This document shows positions 33,218 through 44,594 of a stretch of 64,000 nt of DNA, in pieces. A program made the translations under genes and the position numbers. Source of the DNA: Armigeres subalbatus (taxonomy: Eukaryota; Arthropoda; Insecta; Diptera; Culicidae); NCBI RefSeq assembly GCF_024139115.2, contig NC_085140.1:321101259-321165258 (forward strand), in the 5' to 3' direction. Within the stretch, counting starts at the first letter, position 1. Each line of letters starts with the position of its first letter. The notes beneath the pieces were generated by a model. The model made no database searches and was not told where the DNA came from. It worked only from the letters and a program-made list of their open reading frames with translations.

Positions 33218-34066
33218 TCAAATCGCTGTTGCAGAAAGTAATTCATTACACGCGAGTTTTTGCACTGCGTAACTTTGAACTAAATTCTCTAGCGGAAGAA
33301 ATGAATTCAGACAGTTGACAAACGTTTGGTACATAATAGTAACGTTGTTGGAATTAGAGTAAGTTTTGGCTACGTCAGCCGCACATTGACGAGTCCCTGG
33401 GCTTACAATTTCCGGCACACCAAACTGAGTGTAGAGATTACCGAGTTGAATTCCATCACTGACCGAGTAGTAGCCAGCTCGCACGGCAAAAATATACAAC
33501 GCATTGGGGTAGCTCGGCTCGTTCAACACGTTGCCTTGACTGTACTGCAGCAGTACTTCAGCAGGCATATTTAGAGCGCTTTCAACAAACGTCATCACCT
33601 GTTTAAATTCCAATGGTGTACATGGGACGAGTTGGTCATCAGAAACTAAGGTGCCTAGTTGATGGTAGTAACATATGAAGGTATCGTAAGCTCGTTGAAA
33701 AACATCGCTAGGGCTGGTGCGATCCAAGGCTCTTGCCACACAACTTTTGGTCCTTTCGGTGTGCTTAGTATCCCACACATGAGGTTTGAAGAAATTCCCA
33801 AGGACGTTTTCCAGGGGTCCAGTATTATCGTCGTAGGCGTTCAAATTAATCATTGTACATCGCACCAGCTGTTTGACTTCGTCTACACACGGGAAACGTT
33901 GTTGGTAGTATCTTGCAAGGGTCTCGTTCGAAATCAGGAAGTATTGGGCACATTCACGAAGCGCAGTGTCGAAGCTTTTATCAGTTATATAATGTAGCAA
34001 ATCGTCGGTCAACACAGTTGCCACAGCCTGCAGAACTATCAGGAGAAACGGTATGTGACGGCCCAT
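33218..34066 (-). CDS. Two-domain OBP-like secreted protein, gene 2 (copy A)
   Basis: A single-exon gene of 282 residues. It begins MGRHIPFLLIVLQAVATVLT, a signal peptide, then DDLLHYITDKSFDTALRECAQ. It aligns along its length with gene 1, but its cysteine set is reduced: five in half 1 (REC, FPC, VRC, KSC, FIC; the gene 1 RPC position is KPH) and about four in half 2 (VPC, RQC, VNC, LAC; YCQ, IIC and TYC positions are YSQ, IVS, TYS). At least some disulfides of a classical six-cysteine OBP cannot form. Role by family: secreted carrier of small hydrophobic ligands, not shown here. A near-identical but truncated copy lies at 50385-51046. Confidence 0.8.
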   Translation of the reverse strand: MGRHIPFLLIVLQAVATVLTDDLLHYITDKSFDTALRECAQYFLISNETLARYYQQRFPCVDEVKQLVRCTMINLNAYDDNTGPLENVLGNFFKPHVWDTKHTERTKSCVARALDRTSPSDVFQRAYDTFICYYHQLGTLVSDDQLVPCTPLEFKQVMTFVESALNMPAEVLLQYSQGNVLNEPSYPNALYIFAVRAGYYSVSDGIQLGNLYTQFGVPEIVSPGTRQCAADVAKTYSNSNNVTIMYQTFVNCLNSFLPLENLVQSYAVQKLACNELLSATAI

Positions 34067-34135
34067 GCTTGTTGGCAGGTGAATGGAATGTTCAAACTGA
34101 GCTGGGAATGCATCAATGACTGATATTTAAATGTA
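34067..34135 (-). promoter_or_regulatory. Core promoter of OBP gene 2
   Basis: On the minus strand a TATA-like 'atttaaatatc' (about 34132-34122) is followed about 27-30 bp later by gcTCAGTttg (TCAGT at 34101-34097). The ATG lies about 30 nt further on. The layout matches gene 1 and gene 4. Confidence 0.6.
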
Positions 34136-34139
34136 GTTG

Positions 34140-35640
34140 TTGAATAGGAAATACGTGATCGTAGAGCATTTTTCAAATTAAATAGTTCTCATGCTTATTA
34201 GTATTGATTTGATGTTATTCTGATTGTTTTTCTAAACAAAAAGTGCATGTAGGGTAGGTAGATCCTCATCTGAAGGACAACGTGAGAACAGTATCAGAAA
34301 CTGACTCCGCAATAGCCGGCATGTTGCTACATACGCACGTTCCACATATGTAGTCTCGATGGTCGAATTAAGTGTTTTCTGCTGTTTATTTTTTTCCCCT
34401 TATTCTACAACAAGTTATCTGGCAAACAAAAGTGTAAAATTCCCGGGGATGGCGAGTTCGTTCCTCGGTACTAGCTAGGATATTTTCGGGTGGGAAGCAT
34501 TTCTGGGCATAGTGTATTGATAGTACTTACTAGATGTTCGACAATATTTTGGTATTCCCGATCATTTTAGTCGGTTCGTCGATGAAAGTATTTTGAATTT
34601 CAACGATTTTTTTAGAAATTCTTACGTTTAATGTTCTGATAAAACTAATTATTCAGGATGGGAGCGGGCCATTTGGCATAAGGCCATTTGTCAACAGTGT
34701 CAAAAGTTAGGATCATTTGGCATAACGTACATTCGGCTTTTTTTTTGGTTTATACTAAATTAGATGTTTGATATTGATAGACATTGACGCAGATAGAAAA
34801 AATCGCTGAAATTTACGCTAAAAATCATGCACATAAATGGAACGCCAATATTAGCATAACTCCACGCGGGATATGGACTAAATGTATAGAATATTCTAGG
34901 TGAATCGTCAATATTTCATGCAAGTTGTAAGCCAGAGGACCATTCCAGCGTAGAACAGAGTAAATTTACGCAATTTAAGTTTTACGCGCTGTTTATTTTT
35001 CATTATTTTTTTTCTTTTTAAGGCAGATATTCAAATATTTAAAAACAGTTATGTCCCCCCTCCTTCGGATTTTTTGCACAAAAATAATATTTTGAGGGGG
35101 TAACAAAAAAATCGGATAATTTTGAGGATTTTCAAAGCATTCTTCAACAAATCCGGGAAGTTTTTATTTTTTTCATTTTAATGTTAATTTTTTATTATCC
35201 CCCACCTCCCTTGACCTTTCGGTTACCAGTAGAGCATAAATTGAATTAAATGTTGGAACGGCCTTAGCGGTGCTGAAAAAACGGAATGGAATGGAACACC
35301 AGTTGATACTAATTTTAAAAGACATCCCTCTGTAAAAAGCATGCATTAGCCGGCAATTCTTATTGTTATCTTTCCATTGAGCTCATGGTTTGACTAGTGA
35401 AAAGCAATGATTAATGTGTTAGAAAAACATATCCATCGGAAATAAGGCAGCGTGGATGTGATTCCTTCTTTATAGGTAGGCGTTTGTTCGGGTTATGGCA
35501 ATGATGGATGGGACCCTTCTTTGAAAATATGTGTTTGCTCGGAATAAAACAATGGTGGATGCGATCACTTCTTTAAAAGTGGACTCTCGTCCGGGCTAAG
35601 TCATGTTCCAGAACGTCACTATGAGTAAAACCATAATGTG
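34140..35640. other. Upstream flank of OBP gene 2 with repeats
   Basis: 34140-35270 is AT-rich DNA repeated at 51120-52230 in copy C. 35280-35480 has a diverged direct duplicate at about 42690-42910 (shared gaaataaggcagcgtggatg and 'agaaagcatgcattagccgg'-like words). 35450-35620 contains degenerate units of about 62 bp ('gatggatg.ga...cttctttgaaa'). No gene recognised. Confidence 0.45.
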
Positions 35641-36460
35641 CAGATCCACAGAAATCATTGAACTGAGCAGAAAACCTGAATTTGGTTTGGAACACGCATT
35701 ACGTTTCTTCATAATGGTAGATCTGACGACCTGAAATCGAAAAAGTTATGGATGGTCTTGCAGGTGCTGTATTGTAGGAAAACAGATATTGCATATCTTG
35801 ACAGGCGTTTAAGGGTCTGTATAGGAAAATTTTGATTGAAGCAGAAGACATTTTGGATGCCATGACTGCTTAGACCTTAAAACCTAAACTTTAGAATGTT
35901 TTGTGAATTCTAGAATGCTAGAATCTTTGAATTCAACAGAATGAACAGAGCTTGGTTTGACACACAGCATACGCTTCTATATGGTTGTAGATTTGACGAC
36001 ATGATCTCAAAAACGTATTGGATGGCCTTCGGTGTGTGGGAATACAAGGATTAATTGGGAAGAGTTTTGATGGATGCCATAAACTTTTTGAAGGATTTTA
36101 CCGCATAGGCCTTACGACCTACATTTCAGAACGATTCGCGAATTCTAGAATATTACTTGGGGACAAGCCAAATTTTTCCATATAAATCGCCTGATATCTT
36201 TGATCTGATCACTTGATATCTTGACTTGAGCTTGGTTTGAAACACGCATCACGCTTCTACATGATTGTAGATCTGACGACCTGAACTCAAGAACGTTTTG
36301 GATGACCTTGCATGCATTGAAATGTAGGATAATAAATCTAACATATCTTAGGGCGTAGGGCGTACTGAGCGTATTTTAATGTGCGTATTAGCTTTATCTT
36401 GTATGGTAGATTTCAAGACCTGAACTCATGAATGTTTTGGATGAATTAGAATGTCCCCAA
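35640..36460. repeat. Degenerate ~275-bp tandem repeat, three to four units
   Basis: Units open near 35680, 35953, 36230 and about 36400. Each carries a version of 'ttggttt.a.acacgcat.acg.ttct', 'gtagatctgacgacctgaa' and 'cgttttggatgaccttgca'. The block recurs in copies B and C (52650-53430). Confidence 0.55.
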
Positions 36461-36665
36461 TAGTATTCTCAACAAATAAATTCCATCTCCACATTTGTTT
36501 GTGATGTTTTACTCTCCTGTCTGACACGATTTGGTATATTACGTGACAAGATTTCAAGAAATATGACCAGAGGTAAGGTCAATAATAAATAAGGAATATA
36601 TGGTTTCAACATCGGTAACTACGGTAATAAGATAAATAGGAAAAATTCAAATTTTCTTCCACTTG

Positions 36666-36680
36666 ATATATTTCATGTAT
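36666..36680. repeat. 15-bp target duplication of the RTE element (copy A), 3' side
   Basis: ATATATTTCATGTAT at 36666-36680 is repeated exactly at 39990-40004 on the other side of the element. In copy C the pair is at 53645-53659 and 56987-57001. Confidence 0.8.
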
Positions 36681-36690
36681 TTATTTATCA

Positions 36691-38059
36691 TCAGACTAAG
36701 GCCGGAGTGGCCTGTGCTGCACATAAAAGACTTCTCCATTCAGCTCGGTTCATGGCTGCACTTCGCCAACCACGCAGTCTGCGGAGGGTCCGCAAGTCGT
36801 CCTCCACCTGATCGATCCACCTTGCCCGCTGTGCACCTCGCCTTCTTGTTCGCGTCGGATCGTTGTCGAGAACCATTTTCACCGGATTACTGTCCGACAT
36901 TCTGGCTACGTGCCCGGCCCAACGCAGTCTTCCGATTTTCGCGGTGTGAACGATGGATGGTTCTCCCAACAGCTGATGCAACTCGTGGTTCATTCGCCTC
37001 CTCCACGTACCGTCCGCCATCTGCAACCCACCATAGATGGTACGCAACACTTTCCTTTCGAAAACTCCCAGTGCGCTTTGGTCCTCCACGAGCATCGTCC
37101 AGGTCTCGTGTCCGTAGAGAACTACCGGTCTTATAAGCGTTTTGTAGATAGTCAGTTTGGTACGGCGGCGAACTCTATTCGATCGGAGCGTCTTGCGGAG
37201 TCCAAAGTACGTACGATTTCCAGCCACTATGCGTCTCCGAATTTCTCTGTTGGTATCGTTATCGGCGGTCACCAGTGAGCCCAAGTACACGAATTCTTCA
37301 ACCACCTCGATTTCGTCACCACCGATAGAAACTCGTGGTGGGTGGCTCACATTGACCTCTCTTGAGCCTCTTCCTATCATGTACTTCGTCTTCGACGTGT
37401 TGATGACTAGTCCAATCCGTTTAGCTTCGCTTTTCAGTCTGATGTAGGCTTCCTTCCATCTTCTCAAAGTTACGTGCCATGATATCAATGTCGTCGGCGA
37501 AACCAAATAACTGGACGGACTTCGTGAAAATCGTACCACTCGTGTCAATCCCTGCCCTTCGTATTACTCCCTCCAAAGCGATGTTGAATAGCAGACACGA
37601 AAGACCATTACCTTGCCGTAACCCTCTACGGGTTTCGAAGGGACTCGAGAATGCCCCTGAAACTCGAACTACGCACATCACCCGATCCATCGTCGCCTTG
37701 ATCAACCGTATCAGTTTATTCGGAAATCCGTTTTCGTGCATTAGCTGCCATAGCTGGTCCCGATCGATTGTATCATATGCGGCTTTGAAGTCGATAAATA
37801 GATGATGTGTGGGCACGTTGTATTCGCGGCATTTCTGCAATACCTGACGTATGGCGAACACCTGGTCTGTGGTAGAGCGTTCACCCATAAATCCCGCCTG
37901 GTACTGCCCCACGAACTCTCTTGCAATTGGTGTTAGTCGACGGCATAAAATTTGGGAGAGTACCTTGTAGGCGGCGTTCAGCAATGTGATTGCGCGGTAG
38001 TTGCTACAATCCAGCTTATCGCCCTTTTGTAGATGGGACACACGACACCTTCCATCCAC
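36691..38059 (-). pseudogene. RTE ORF, reverse transcriptase and C-terminus (copy A)
   Basis: RT blocks are NYRAITLLNAAYKVLSQILC, YQAGFMGERSTTDQVFAIRQ, FIDFKAAYDTIDR (catalytic Asp), LRQGNGLSCLLFNIALE and FGFADDIDIMARN (active site). A frameshift near 37440-37470 moves the thumb and C-terminal part (SEAKRIGLVINTSKTKYM, RPVVLYGHETWTM, RLRWAGHVARMSDSNPVKMV) to another frame ending at 36691. This C-terminal RWAGHVARM box is typical of RTE and related elements. Linked to the endonuclease part by another frame change near 38060-38190. Confidence 0.75.
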
Positions 38060-38185
38060 TCCTGCGGCAGAACCTCATCCTCCCAAACCTTGGTAATCAC
38101 CCAGTGCAGCGCTCTAGCCAGTGCTTCACCACCGTGTTTAAACAGCTCTCCTGGTAGTTGGTCAACTCCAGGGGCCGTGTTGTTT

Positions 38186-39555
38186 TCAGCCGGCCGATCT
38201 CCTCCTGATTTCCTGGAGATTCGGAGCCGGAAGTCGCATGTCCTGCGCGCGTGCTCCTAGGTTCATTACCATACCGCCACCGTTGTCTGCCATATCGCCA
38301 TTCAGGTGCTCTTCGTAGTGCTGCCGCCACCTTTGGATCACCTCACGCTCGTTCGTAAGAAGGTTCCCGTTTATGTCGTTACACATATCGGGCTGTGGCA
38401 CGTGGCCCTTACGTGAACGGTTCAACTTCTCATAGAACTTTCGTGCGTTATTAGCGCGGTACAGTTCCTCCGTCTCTTCGCGGTCTCGATCTTCCTGCTG
38501 GCGCTTTTTCCTCCGGAAAATCGAGTTTTGTCTGTTCCGCGCCCGTTTGTATCGTGCCTCGTTCGCCCTCGTGCGGTGTTGCAGCAATCTCGCCCATGCT
38601 GCATTCTTCTCCTCAACTAACTGCTCACATTCGCCGTCATACCAGTGGTTTCTCTGATCCGGAGCCACCGTGCCTAGTGCAGCGGTTGCGGTGCTTCCAA
38701 TGGCGGATCGAATATCTCTCCAGCCATCTTCAAGAGATGCTGCGCCTAGCTGCTCTTCCGTTGGGAGTGCCACTTCCAGCTGCTGCGCGTAGTCTTGGGC
38801 TAGTCTACCGTCTTGTAGCCGCCCAATGTTAAGCCGCGGCGGACGACTCCGACGCGTGTTGATCACCGTCGAGAGTTTTGAGCGCAGACATACTGCGACG
38901 AGGTAGTGGTCGGATTCAATATTCGCACTGCGGTAAGTGCGGACGTTCGTGATGTCGGAGAAGAATTTACCGTCGATTAGAACGTGGTCGATTTGGTTTT
39001 CCGTTTCTTGGTTAGGTGATCTCCATGTGGCCTTGTGGATATTTTTGCGGGGAAAGAAGGTGCTTCGGACTACCATTCCGCGGGAGGCTGCGAAGTTTAT
39101 GCATCGTTGGCCGTTGTCATTCGATACGGTGTGCAGACTATCCGGTCCGATGACCGGTCTATACATTTCCTCCCTTCCCTTTCTACCTGAGCATTTATGT
39201 CACCGATGACGATTTTGATGTCCCGCAGTGGGCATCCATCGTATGTCTGCTCCAGCTGCGCATAGAACGCTTCTTTCTCGTCGTCGGATCTCCCTTCGTG
39301 TGGGCAGTGCACGTTGATGATGCTATAGTTGAAGAAACGGCCTTTTATCCTCAGCTTGCACATCCTTGCGTTGATTGGCTGCCACCCAATCACGCGTTGG
39401 CGCATCTTTCCCAGCAATATGAAGCCGGTTCCCAGCTCGTTGGTGGTGCCACAGCTTTGGTAGAATGTAGCCGCTCGATGCCCGCTTTTCCACACTTTCT
39501 GTCATGTCCAGCAGATTTCCTGCAGCGCTACGACATCGAAGTTGCGGGGATGTAA
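38186..39555 (-). pseudogene. RTE ORF, endonuclease and linker (copy A)
   Basis: In order: LGTGFILLGKMRQRVIGW, NVHCPHEGRSDDEKEAFY, IKIVIGDINAQVEREGRK (the IGDMNAQ motif, with Met to Ile here), ATWRSPNQETENQIDHVLI and ESDHYLVAV (the SDH motif). Then comes a basic linker rich in Arg/Lys (RYKRARNRQNSIFRRKKRQQ). Segments 39495-39097 and 39166-38186 are in different frames, so an indel separates them near 39170-39200. In copy C this junction is open, suggesting a base-level error or a recent mutation in copy A. Confidence 0.75.
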
Positions 39556-40246
39556 TTCATCGTAGATTATCCTATCGCAACCTGCGAAGCCTAGCGACTT
39601 GCAGTTCCATGTTCCAAGCTTCTAATCGTGATCCTTTATTCGTCGCCTAGGTCGTTGCCGATTGTATCGAGTCGTATTATCTTCTATGTCGTTCGTAATA
39701 GTTGTTTTTAAAGGCGGCTTATTGGGCCTGCGCAAACCTCCTGTCTCGTCGGAGGGCCGTCGTGTCAGGGCTGTTTAGCGTCCCACCTAACACCAGGACT
39801 TGGGCTTGTGCGCTTTGAGCGGCACACGGTCGCTTTGGCGGAGCCTACTTGCGGATACATGCAGCTTTTTATATAGAGGTTTAACAGGGCCCACTGTCAA
39901 ACCCCACCACATCCTAGGCAGGCGCCACAACTCGCAGATGGCCTGGGGAGGGATCGTCAAGCCCTTGGACATAGTCCCTGCTGCCCGCAATATATTTCAT
40001 GTATCTACTTTGTTTTTGTGACGAAAAAACATAGACATTTGCGGTGCGCTCAAAGGCTTAAAGCATGTCCTACTAATCCCCTTTGAGAAAAGTCTGAGGT
40101 CGTGAAAATCGTTCGGTGAGGTGAGTGCCATTCCGGCCTTTTACGGGTTGAGGCCATTTGTCAACAGTTTCAAATGTTAGGATCATTTGGCCTACCGTAC
40201 ATTCGGCTTTTTTGTTTTTACTAAATTAGATGTTATTGTTTGATAT

Positions 40247-40400
40247 CTTTTTTGCCTTTCGCGTATACTAAGTATACCTAAATGCTATATGTTCGCTCCA
40301 AAAATGAACTTTTTATAGGCGGCCCGGAGACCCATAGTGTTATATACCAATCTACTCAGTTCGACGAATTGAGGTGATGTCTGTGTGTGTGTTTTTTCCT
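40247..40400. repeat. Dispersed repeat ('tttcgcgtatactaag' family)
   Basis: Matches 23250-23395: 'gtatactaagtatac', 'gagacccatagtgttatata', 'gaattgaggtgatgtctg', followed by a short (tg)n. It lies at the 3' side of the R1/LOA-type remnant. Confidence 0.55.
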
Positions 40401-40759
40401 AAGCAATGGAGGGGAATCTGCTCAACAGACTTCAACAGACGATACCACCCGAGCAGCACACATGTTACACATAGGTAACACTAACTTATGTGTGACCAGA
40501 TTCAGTCACAATAAGGTTGCTGCAACCAGTTTTGTTTGACTTGTGCTCCTTGGGCATGTGTGCCAGCGCATTGCCGGCTTTCCAGGTGGCCTTACGACGC
40601 CCTATGTCCTCGGAAGGTGGGAAGGGTCGACTTTGCGCCTGCTTCCGTCTGCACGGCTGGTATTAAGAATGATGATGCCGCGTGCACCCCAAATTGACCT
40701 CTCTGCGATAGGGCCTATTCGCCAACCACCTCTTATTTGCGCCTGAACTAGCCATTTCT

Positions 40760-41035
40760 CTAGTCCACGCACCACCTTCTGTGTAGCTCCGAGACGATTT
40801 GGACGATAGCCGATAAAACGGCGTTCCAGCCAACTTTATCTTTACACATCTTCCGGACTAGGTTGTCCGGGGTAGTGTCCAGACCACATGTGGCAAGCAT
40901 GTGGTCACGCATTGCGCGAAAACGGGGCACACGAACAACAAGTGTTCCGCCGTTTCCTCTAAACCTGCGCACACCAAACACACGGACGAAGCCGAGCAAG
41001 CCAGCTGCGTTACCTGCACTGTAAATTTGCAGCAC
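40760..41035 (-). pseudogene. R1/LOA-type ORF2 C-terminal fragment (copy A)
   Basis: 91 codons. In copy C the same region (58013-57765) reads VCLVCAGLEETAEHLLFVCPRFRAM, the C-terminal zinc motif CxxC...H...C that ends R1/LOA/Jockey-type ORF2 proteins. In copy A an indel shifts the frame so that the two first cysteines are lost from the open frame. It follows ORF1 almost directly, showing the internal deletion. Confidence 0.65.
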
Positions 41036-41059
41036 GCTTAAACGCCGGGCACTTCGAAC

Positions 41060-42190
41060 CCCCCATGGGGTGCTTGCTGTTCACAGCTTTGCTGGGACAA
41101 ATCAAACAATTGGGAGGGTTTGTGCAGCATTGTGCCTTACGTCCCTCCAATCCGTAGCGTCAGCAGAGCTTGCTTCTGCCTGGGCCTTTGCAGTCCCATT
41201 GCTTGTGCCCCGGTTCCAGGCACTTGAAGCAAACTTCGGGTTGCTCGTATATGCTCACAGGGCACAACGACCATCCCACCCTGACGCTCCCTAACTTGAT
41301 TACCTTGGAGGCGTCCGCTGCAGATAGCCGAACCAATGCTACCTGCGTCCCTGCCGGACCTTTCTGTAGCCGAACGGCTGCGGTGGGCGTCTCCACTTCA
41401 CACTGTCGCCGCAGTGCCGTGACGAGCTCTTCGACTTCGGGTACGTCTTATTCGACGTACGTCGGCGCCGAGTTCACCGAGCTTGACGTCACTCCTTATC
41501 GCCTTCAAGACGTCCGAGTACTTAGCCTCGTCCGTCGTGATGACTAGGGCATCGCCTCTGGAGCGATTGGCGCCTACCCTAGACTTCTTGCTATCTTCAT
41601 TCGCCTGGGCCTTCTTTTCGGCCCTTGACGTCTTCGGTTTCCTCTTGTTCTTGACCAGGGTCCAGGTGGCGTCATCCCCCTCTATTTCCCTGGTGTGGTG
41701 CGGCTGAGAGCTCTCAGCCTGCCGTAACCCCTTACCACCGTCTTTCCTGGGTGGACGGACCTTTCCAAGTCCTTCATCCCCCGGTTTTGGAGGTACCTGG
41801 CCGGGGTTCAGCTTGTTCGGGGTAGTAACCCTCCGCGTTTTGGAGCGGCCCCCAGGGAGCTCATCCCCTGGAGACTGTCTCTCCCGTTTTTGTGTGTCTG
41901 TTCGTTGGAGCAGTCACCCTCGACGTGCCCGCGAATACTTGAGCCTCAGTCGACTCCAAGGATTTCACGGGTTTTCAATTGGCCGTCATGACCTCCCTCT
42001 CCAGCTTGGCGTCCAACATCGACTTTCGTGCAGCAAGCTCCTTGAGGACCTTACTGATATTATGCTTCGATGACGCAAAGTCGATGATAATGTCCAGCTG
42101 TTCCGTCGCCACCTCGAGGCCGAAAAGCCCATCGCGTTTGCGGTTCATCGCCCTCACAAGCCATGGGTCGTCTATAACCTTTACCGGCGT
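41060..42190 (-). pseudogene. R1/LOA-type ORF1 (gag-like), frameshifted (copy A)
   Basis: Segments in different frames read in order: VRAMNRKRDGLFGLEVATEQ and a helical LDIIIDFASSKHNISKVLKEL stretch (42157-41975), a Pro/Lys-rich region with VTTPNKLNPGQVPPKPGDEG and KKAQANEDSKKSRVGANRSR, then DVLKAIRSDVKLGELGADV, and finally TPTAAVRLQKGPAGTQVALVR leading to VCFKCLEPGHKQWDCKGPGR (41396-41160). At least two frame breaks. The product would be an RNA-binding ORF1p. Confidence 0.6.
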
Positions 42191-42689
42191 AGCCGGGAGA
42201 AGGTTAATCTAAGCCACGCAAGCGCTGCGCACCAAGCTGGCGACTATTGCCTCTGGCCTCCTAGGCGGAGACCTGGACAACCCACCTCTTGCGAAGGGGT
42301 TGTCACCTCACTACTACCACTAATTGAAGAATTGGCTTGGTTTTCCATTTGATCCCAACGAGTTGCTCGGAAAAAGAGGTCTACCACGCCAGAGCCCAGC
42401 ATGACGCGGTAAGGGACAATTACTGTGGAGGGTGCCCCGGTATCTCACAGGCTCCGTTAAAGGCCTAGCTCATTATTTCACCCCCTGGCCATGCATCCCC
42501 TCGGCACGGGTCGCTTAACGCCTTGGGATTAGGGTTAGGGACGATGGTCCCTTTGGTCGCACCTGCTCACTCTAGCTGATGTTAGAAGGACAACAGTGCC
42601 CAGGCTGCACTACCAGCTAAGTACAAAACCCTTAGCTGGCGGTCGATTGTCATCGGAAGACCCGTGGAAGCGTGAGATTGAAACTGAAA

Positions 42690-43450
42690 AAAAAGGAATG
42701 GTAAATATAACACCAGTGGATACTAATTTTAAAAAATCGTAGTCCCTTTGTAGAAAGCATGCATTAGCCGGCAATGATAATTGTTATCCTCCATTGGGCT
42801 CAGGGAAAAACAATAATTAATTGGTTTACTTAAAAAAATAACGCATCCATCGGAAATAAGGCAGCGTGGATGTGATTCCTTCTTTATAGGTAGACGTTCG
42901 TTCGGATTATGACAGTGATGGATGGGATTAAAAATAGGTGTTTGCCTGGAATAAACGATGGTGAATGTGATCTCTTATATGCGCTTGCCCGAATTAAGGA
43001 ACTGGTGGATGTGATCTTTTTATACAGAAGACTGAAGAGATGGCCAATTCGCCTTCCCATCAATAATTTAATATGGCTTACTATGTTTTGTTTTAATTTC
43101 ATTTAAATTCATGATAATAAAGCTTTGGAGGTTTATAAACACAAAGCCTCGATAAACCTCAACTAATTGCAAGTTTTCGTCAGGAAAAGTTAATTGCCGA
43201 TAATTAGCACTAACTACGTATGAGCCGATCACCCAAAATGAGCAGCTGAATTAGGGTATATCATCCAGACACTGGATACCAAAATAGAATTACCAAAACC
43301 GATGTTGGCTATAGGCTATTGTACCGCGGATGACAGGATTTTCGTAAGCGTTTGCCCAAATTATGCCAATGGTGGAAGTAATCCCTTCTTGAAAGTAAGC
43401 ATTTTCCTGGATTAAGGCAATAGGGGATGTGATCTTTCAAAGTTGGCGAA
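42690..43450. repeat. Repeat block with ~62-bp degenerate units (copy A)
   Basis: Diverged direct duplicate of 35280-35620 in its first part, continuing with 'gtggatgtgatc.cttct' units near 42870, 42950, 43010 and 43420. Present again at 59680-60420 in copy C. The 72-codon minus-strand frame at 42884-43102 is conserved in copy C but has no domain. Confidence 0.45.
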
Positions 43451-43576
43451 AATTATTAGGAAACTGGGAATCGGTCATTGCGTTTCGGAGCTATGACCAA
43501 ATTACTGTTTTTTCTCAAAGGTCTCCAATTTAAAAAAAAATCCAGACAAAAAAAAATCAAATTTTTAAGATTAAGT

Positions 43577-44594
43577 TTTACGGTTAAGGTTAAGTATTCG
43601 AAATTTGAAAATTTGGATTATATTTTCTAAATTAATTCTCGATTAAAGCAGAAATTTATACTTCATTTGTATGGGAGTCCCCCTTCCAGAAGAAGGAGGG
43701 CCTAAAACAATCATAAGAACTTTCAGCGCTTCCAAAAACCAAAAACTCTACATACAAAATTTAATACATTTAATGTTCATGTCGATCGGTTCAATAGTTT
43801 TCGAGTCTATAAGGGCAGACAGACAAAAAATCATTCTTATGTGTATAGATTTAGTTCTACGTAGTTTACATCGAGCGGTCGTGTCCTGTACACAATTCTT
43901 TGTTTTTTTTTATGAAACAAACATATCATGTAAGCATTTTCAATTCTAAGGACCGCAAAGAGCAAGTTGTATATTTGAACGACTTTTGGTTACGCGTGTA
44001 GACTCTAAGGGATTATTTACATACCTTAAGGATTTCTTGAATAACCATAGACAAAAGCTGTAAATCTCGGCAGCGAACAGAAAAGTATGTAAGTGCCCTT
44101 CTCCAAAATGTCCAAAATTATTCAAAGAGGTTGAAAATTGTAAAGTTATGAAAATGTCAATATCTGGGTACACGGTTACCGTATCTACAATTCACGTCTG
44201 ATTTTGTTGGCTGAGTAGTTTCTTTTTTGCCTAAAATGCTTTTGCCTATCTATCTACATGACCTAAAATTGATGTCAATGCTAAAACATTCATGTTTTGT
44301 TTTAAGCCATGATTTGATAATTATTCAAAAATTCGTTTGAAATTTAAGTGAAGCCTTGAGATGAACGTGCGGCCGAATAATATGAATGAATTTTTCTACT
44401 GGAGGATATTAACAACCAGCATTTGGCACCACTACACTACCCGCTTCGTAATCCATATCTAGTTGCTAAATGGAACAAACTCATTGCTGATGATAGAAAT
44501 TGCTATGTTCGGAAGCTTGACCTATTACTTTAATATTAAATTTACCTGAGTTTGTGGTTAAAGCTGTTATATTTAGTGAACACCAATCATCGAT
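43577..44594. repeat. Dispersed ~1.05-kb repeat, copy 2
   Basis: Nearly identical to 60550-61560 and more diverged from 5135-6180. It breaks off abruptly at 44594 after 'gaacaccaatcatc', where copy B begins. Confidence 0.65.

Larger units (their letters stand above)
36681..39989 (-). mobile_element. RTE-type non-LTR retrotransposon, copy A
   Basis: A 3.3-kb minus-strand element bounded by a perfect 15-bp duplication, with a short 3' end. It encodes an APE-type endonuclease followed by a reverse transcriptase without RNase H, the RTE-clade layout; Aedes JAM1-type elements are the closest known relatives I can think of. The coding region is broken by several frameshifts and a stop near the start of the endonuclease. 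The insertion sits in the same place in copies A, B and C, so it predates the duplication. Confidence 0.8.
40440..42680 (-). mobile_element. Internally deleted R1/LOA-type non-LTR retrotransposon (copy A)
   Basis: On the minus strand: a 5' UTR-like GC-rich segment (about 42680-42190), an ORF1 with coiled-coil and basic parts and a zinc knuckle region (42190-41060), then directly the C-terminal end of an ORF2 (41035-40760). The endonuclease, reverse transcriptase and RNase H are absent, so this is a deletion derivative with both ends kept. The knuckle CFKCLEPGHKQWDCKGPGR is the form typical of R1 and LOA clades. The clade beyond that is uncertain. Confidence 0.65.

Noticed and set aside
11931..34066. 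Long-form D7 salivary proteins as identity of the two-domain genes
   Set aside because: D7 proteins also contain two OBP-like halves, but length, missing introns, cysteine layout and the ECAQYFL-type motifs fit mosquito two-domain OBPs better. Not excluded without a search.
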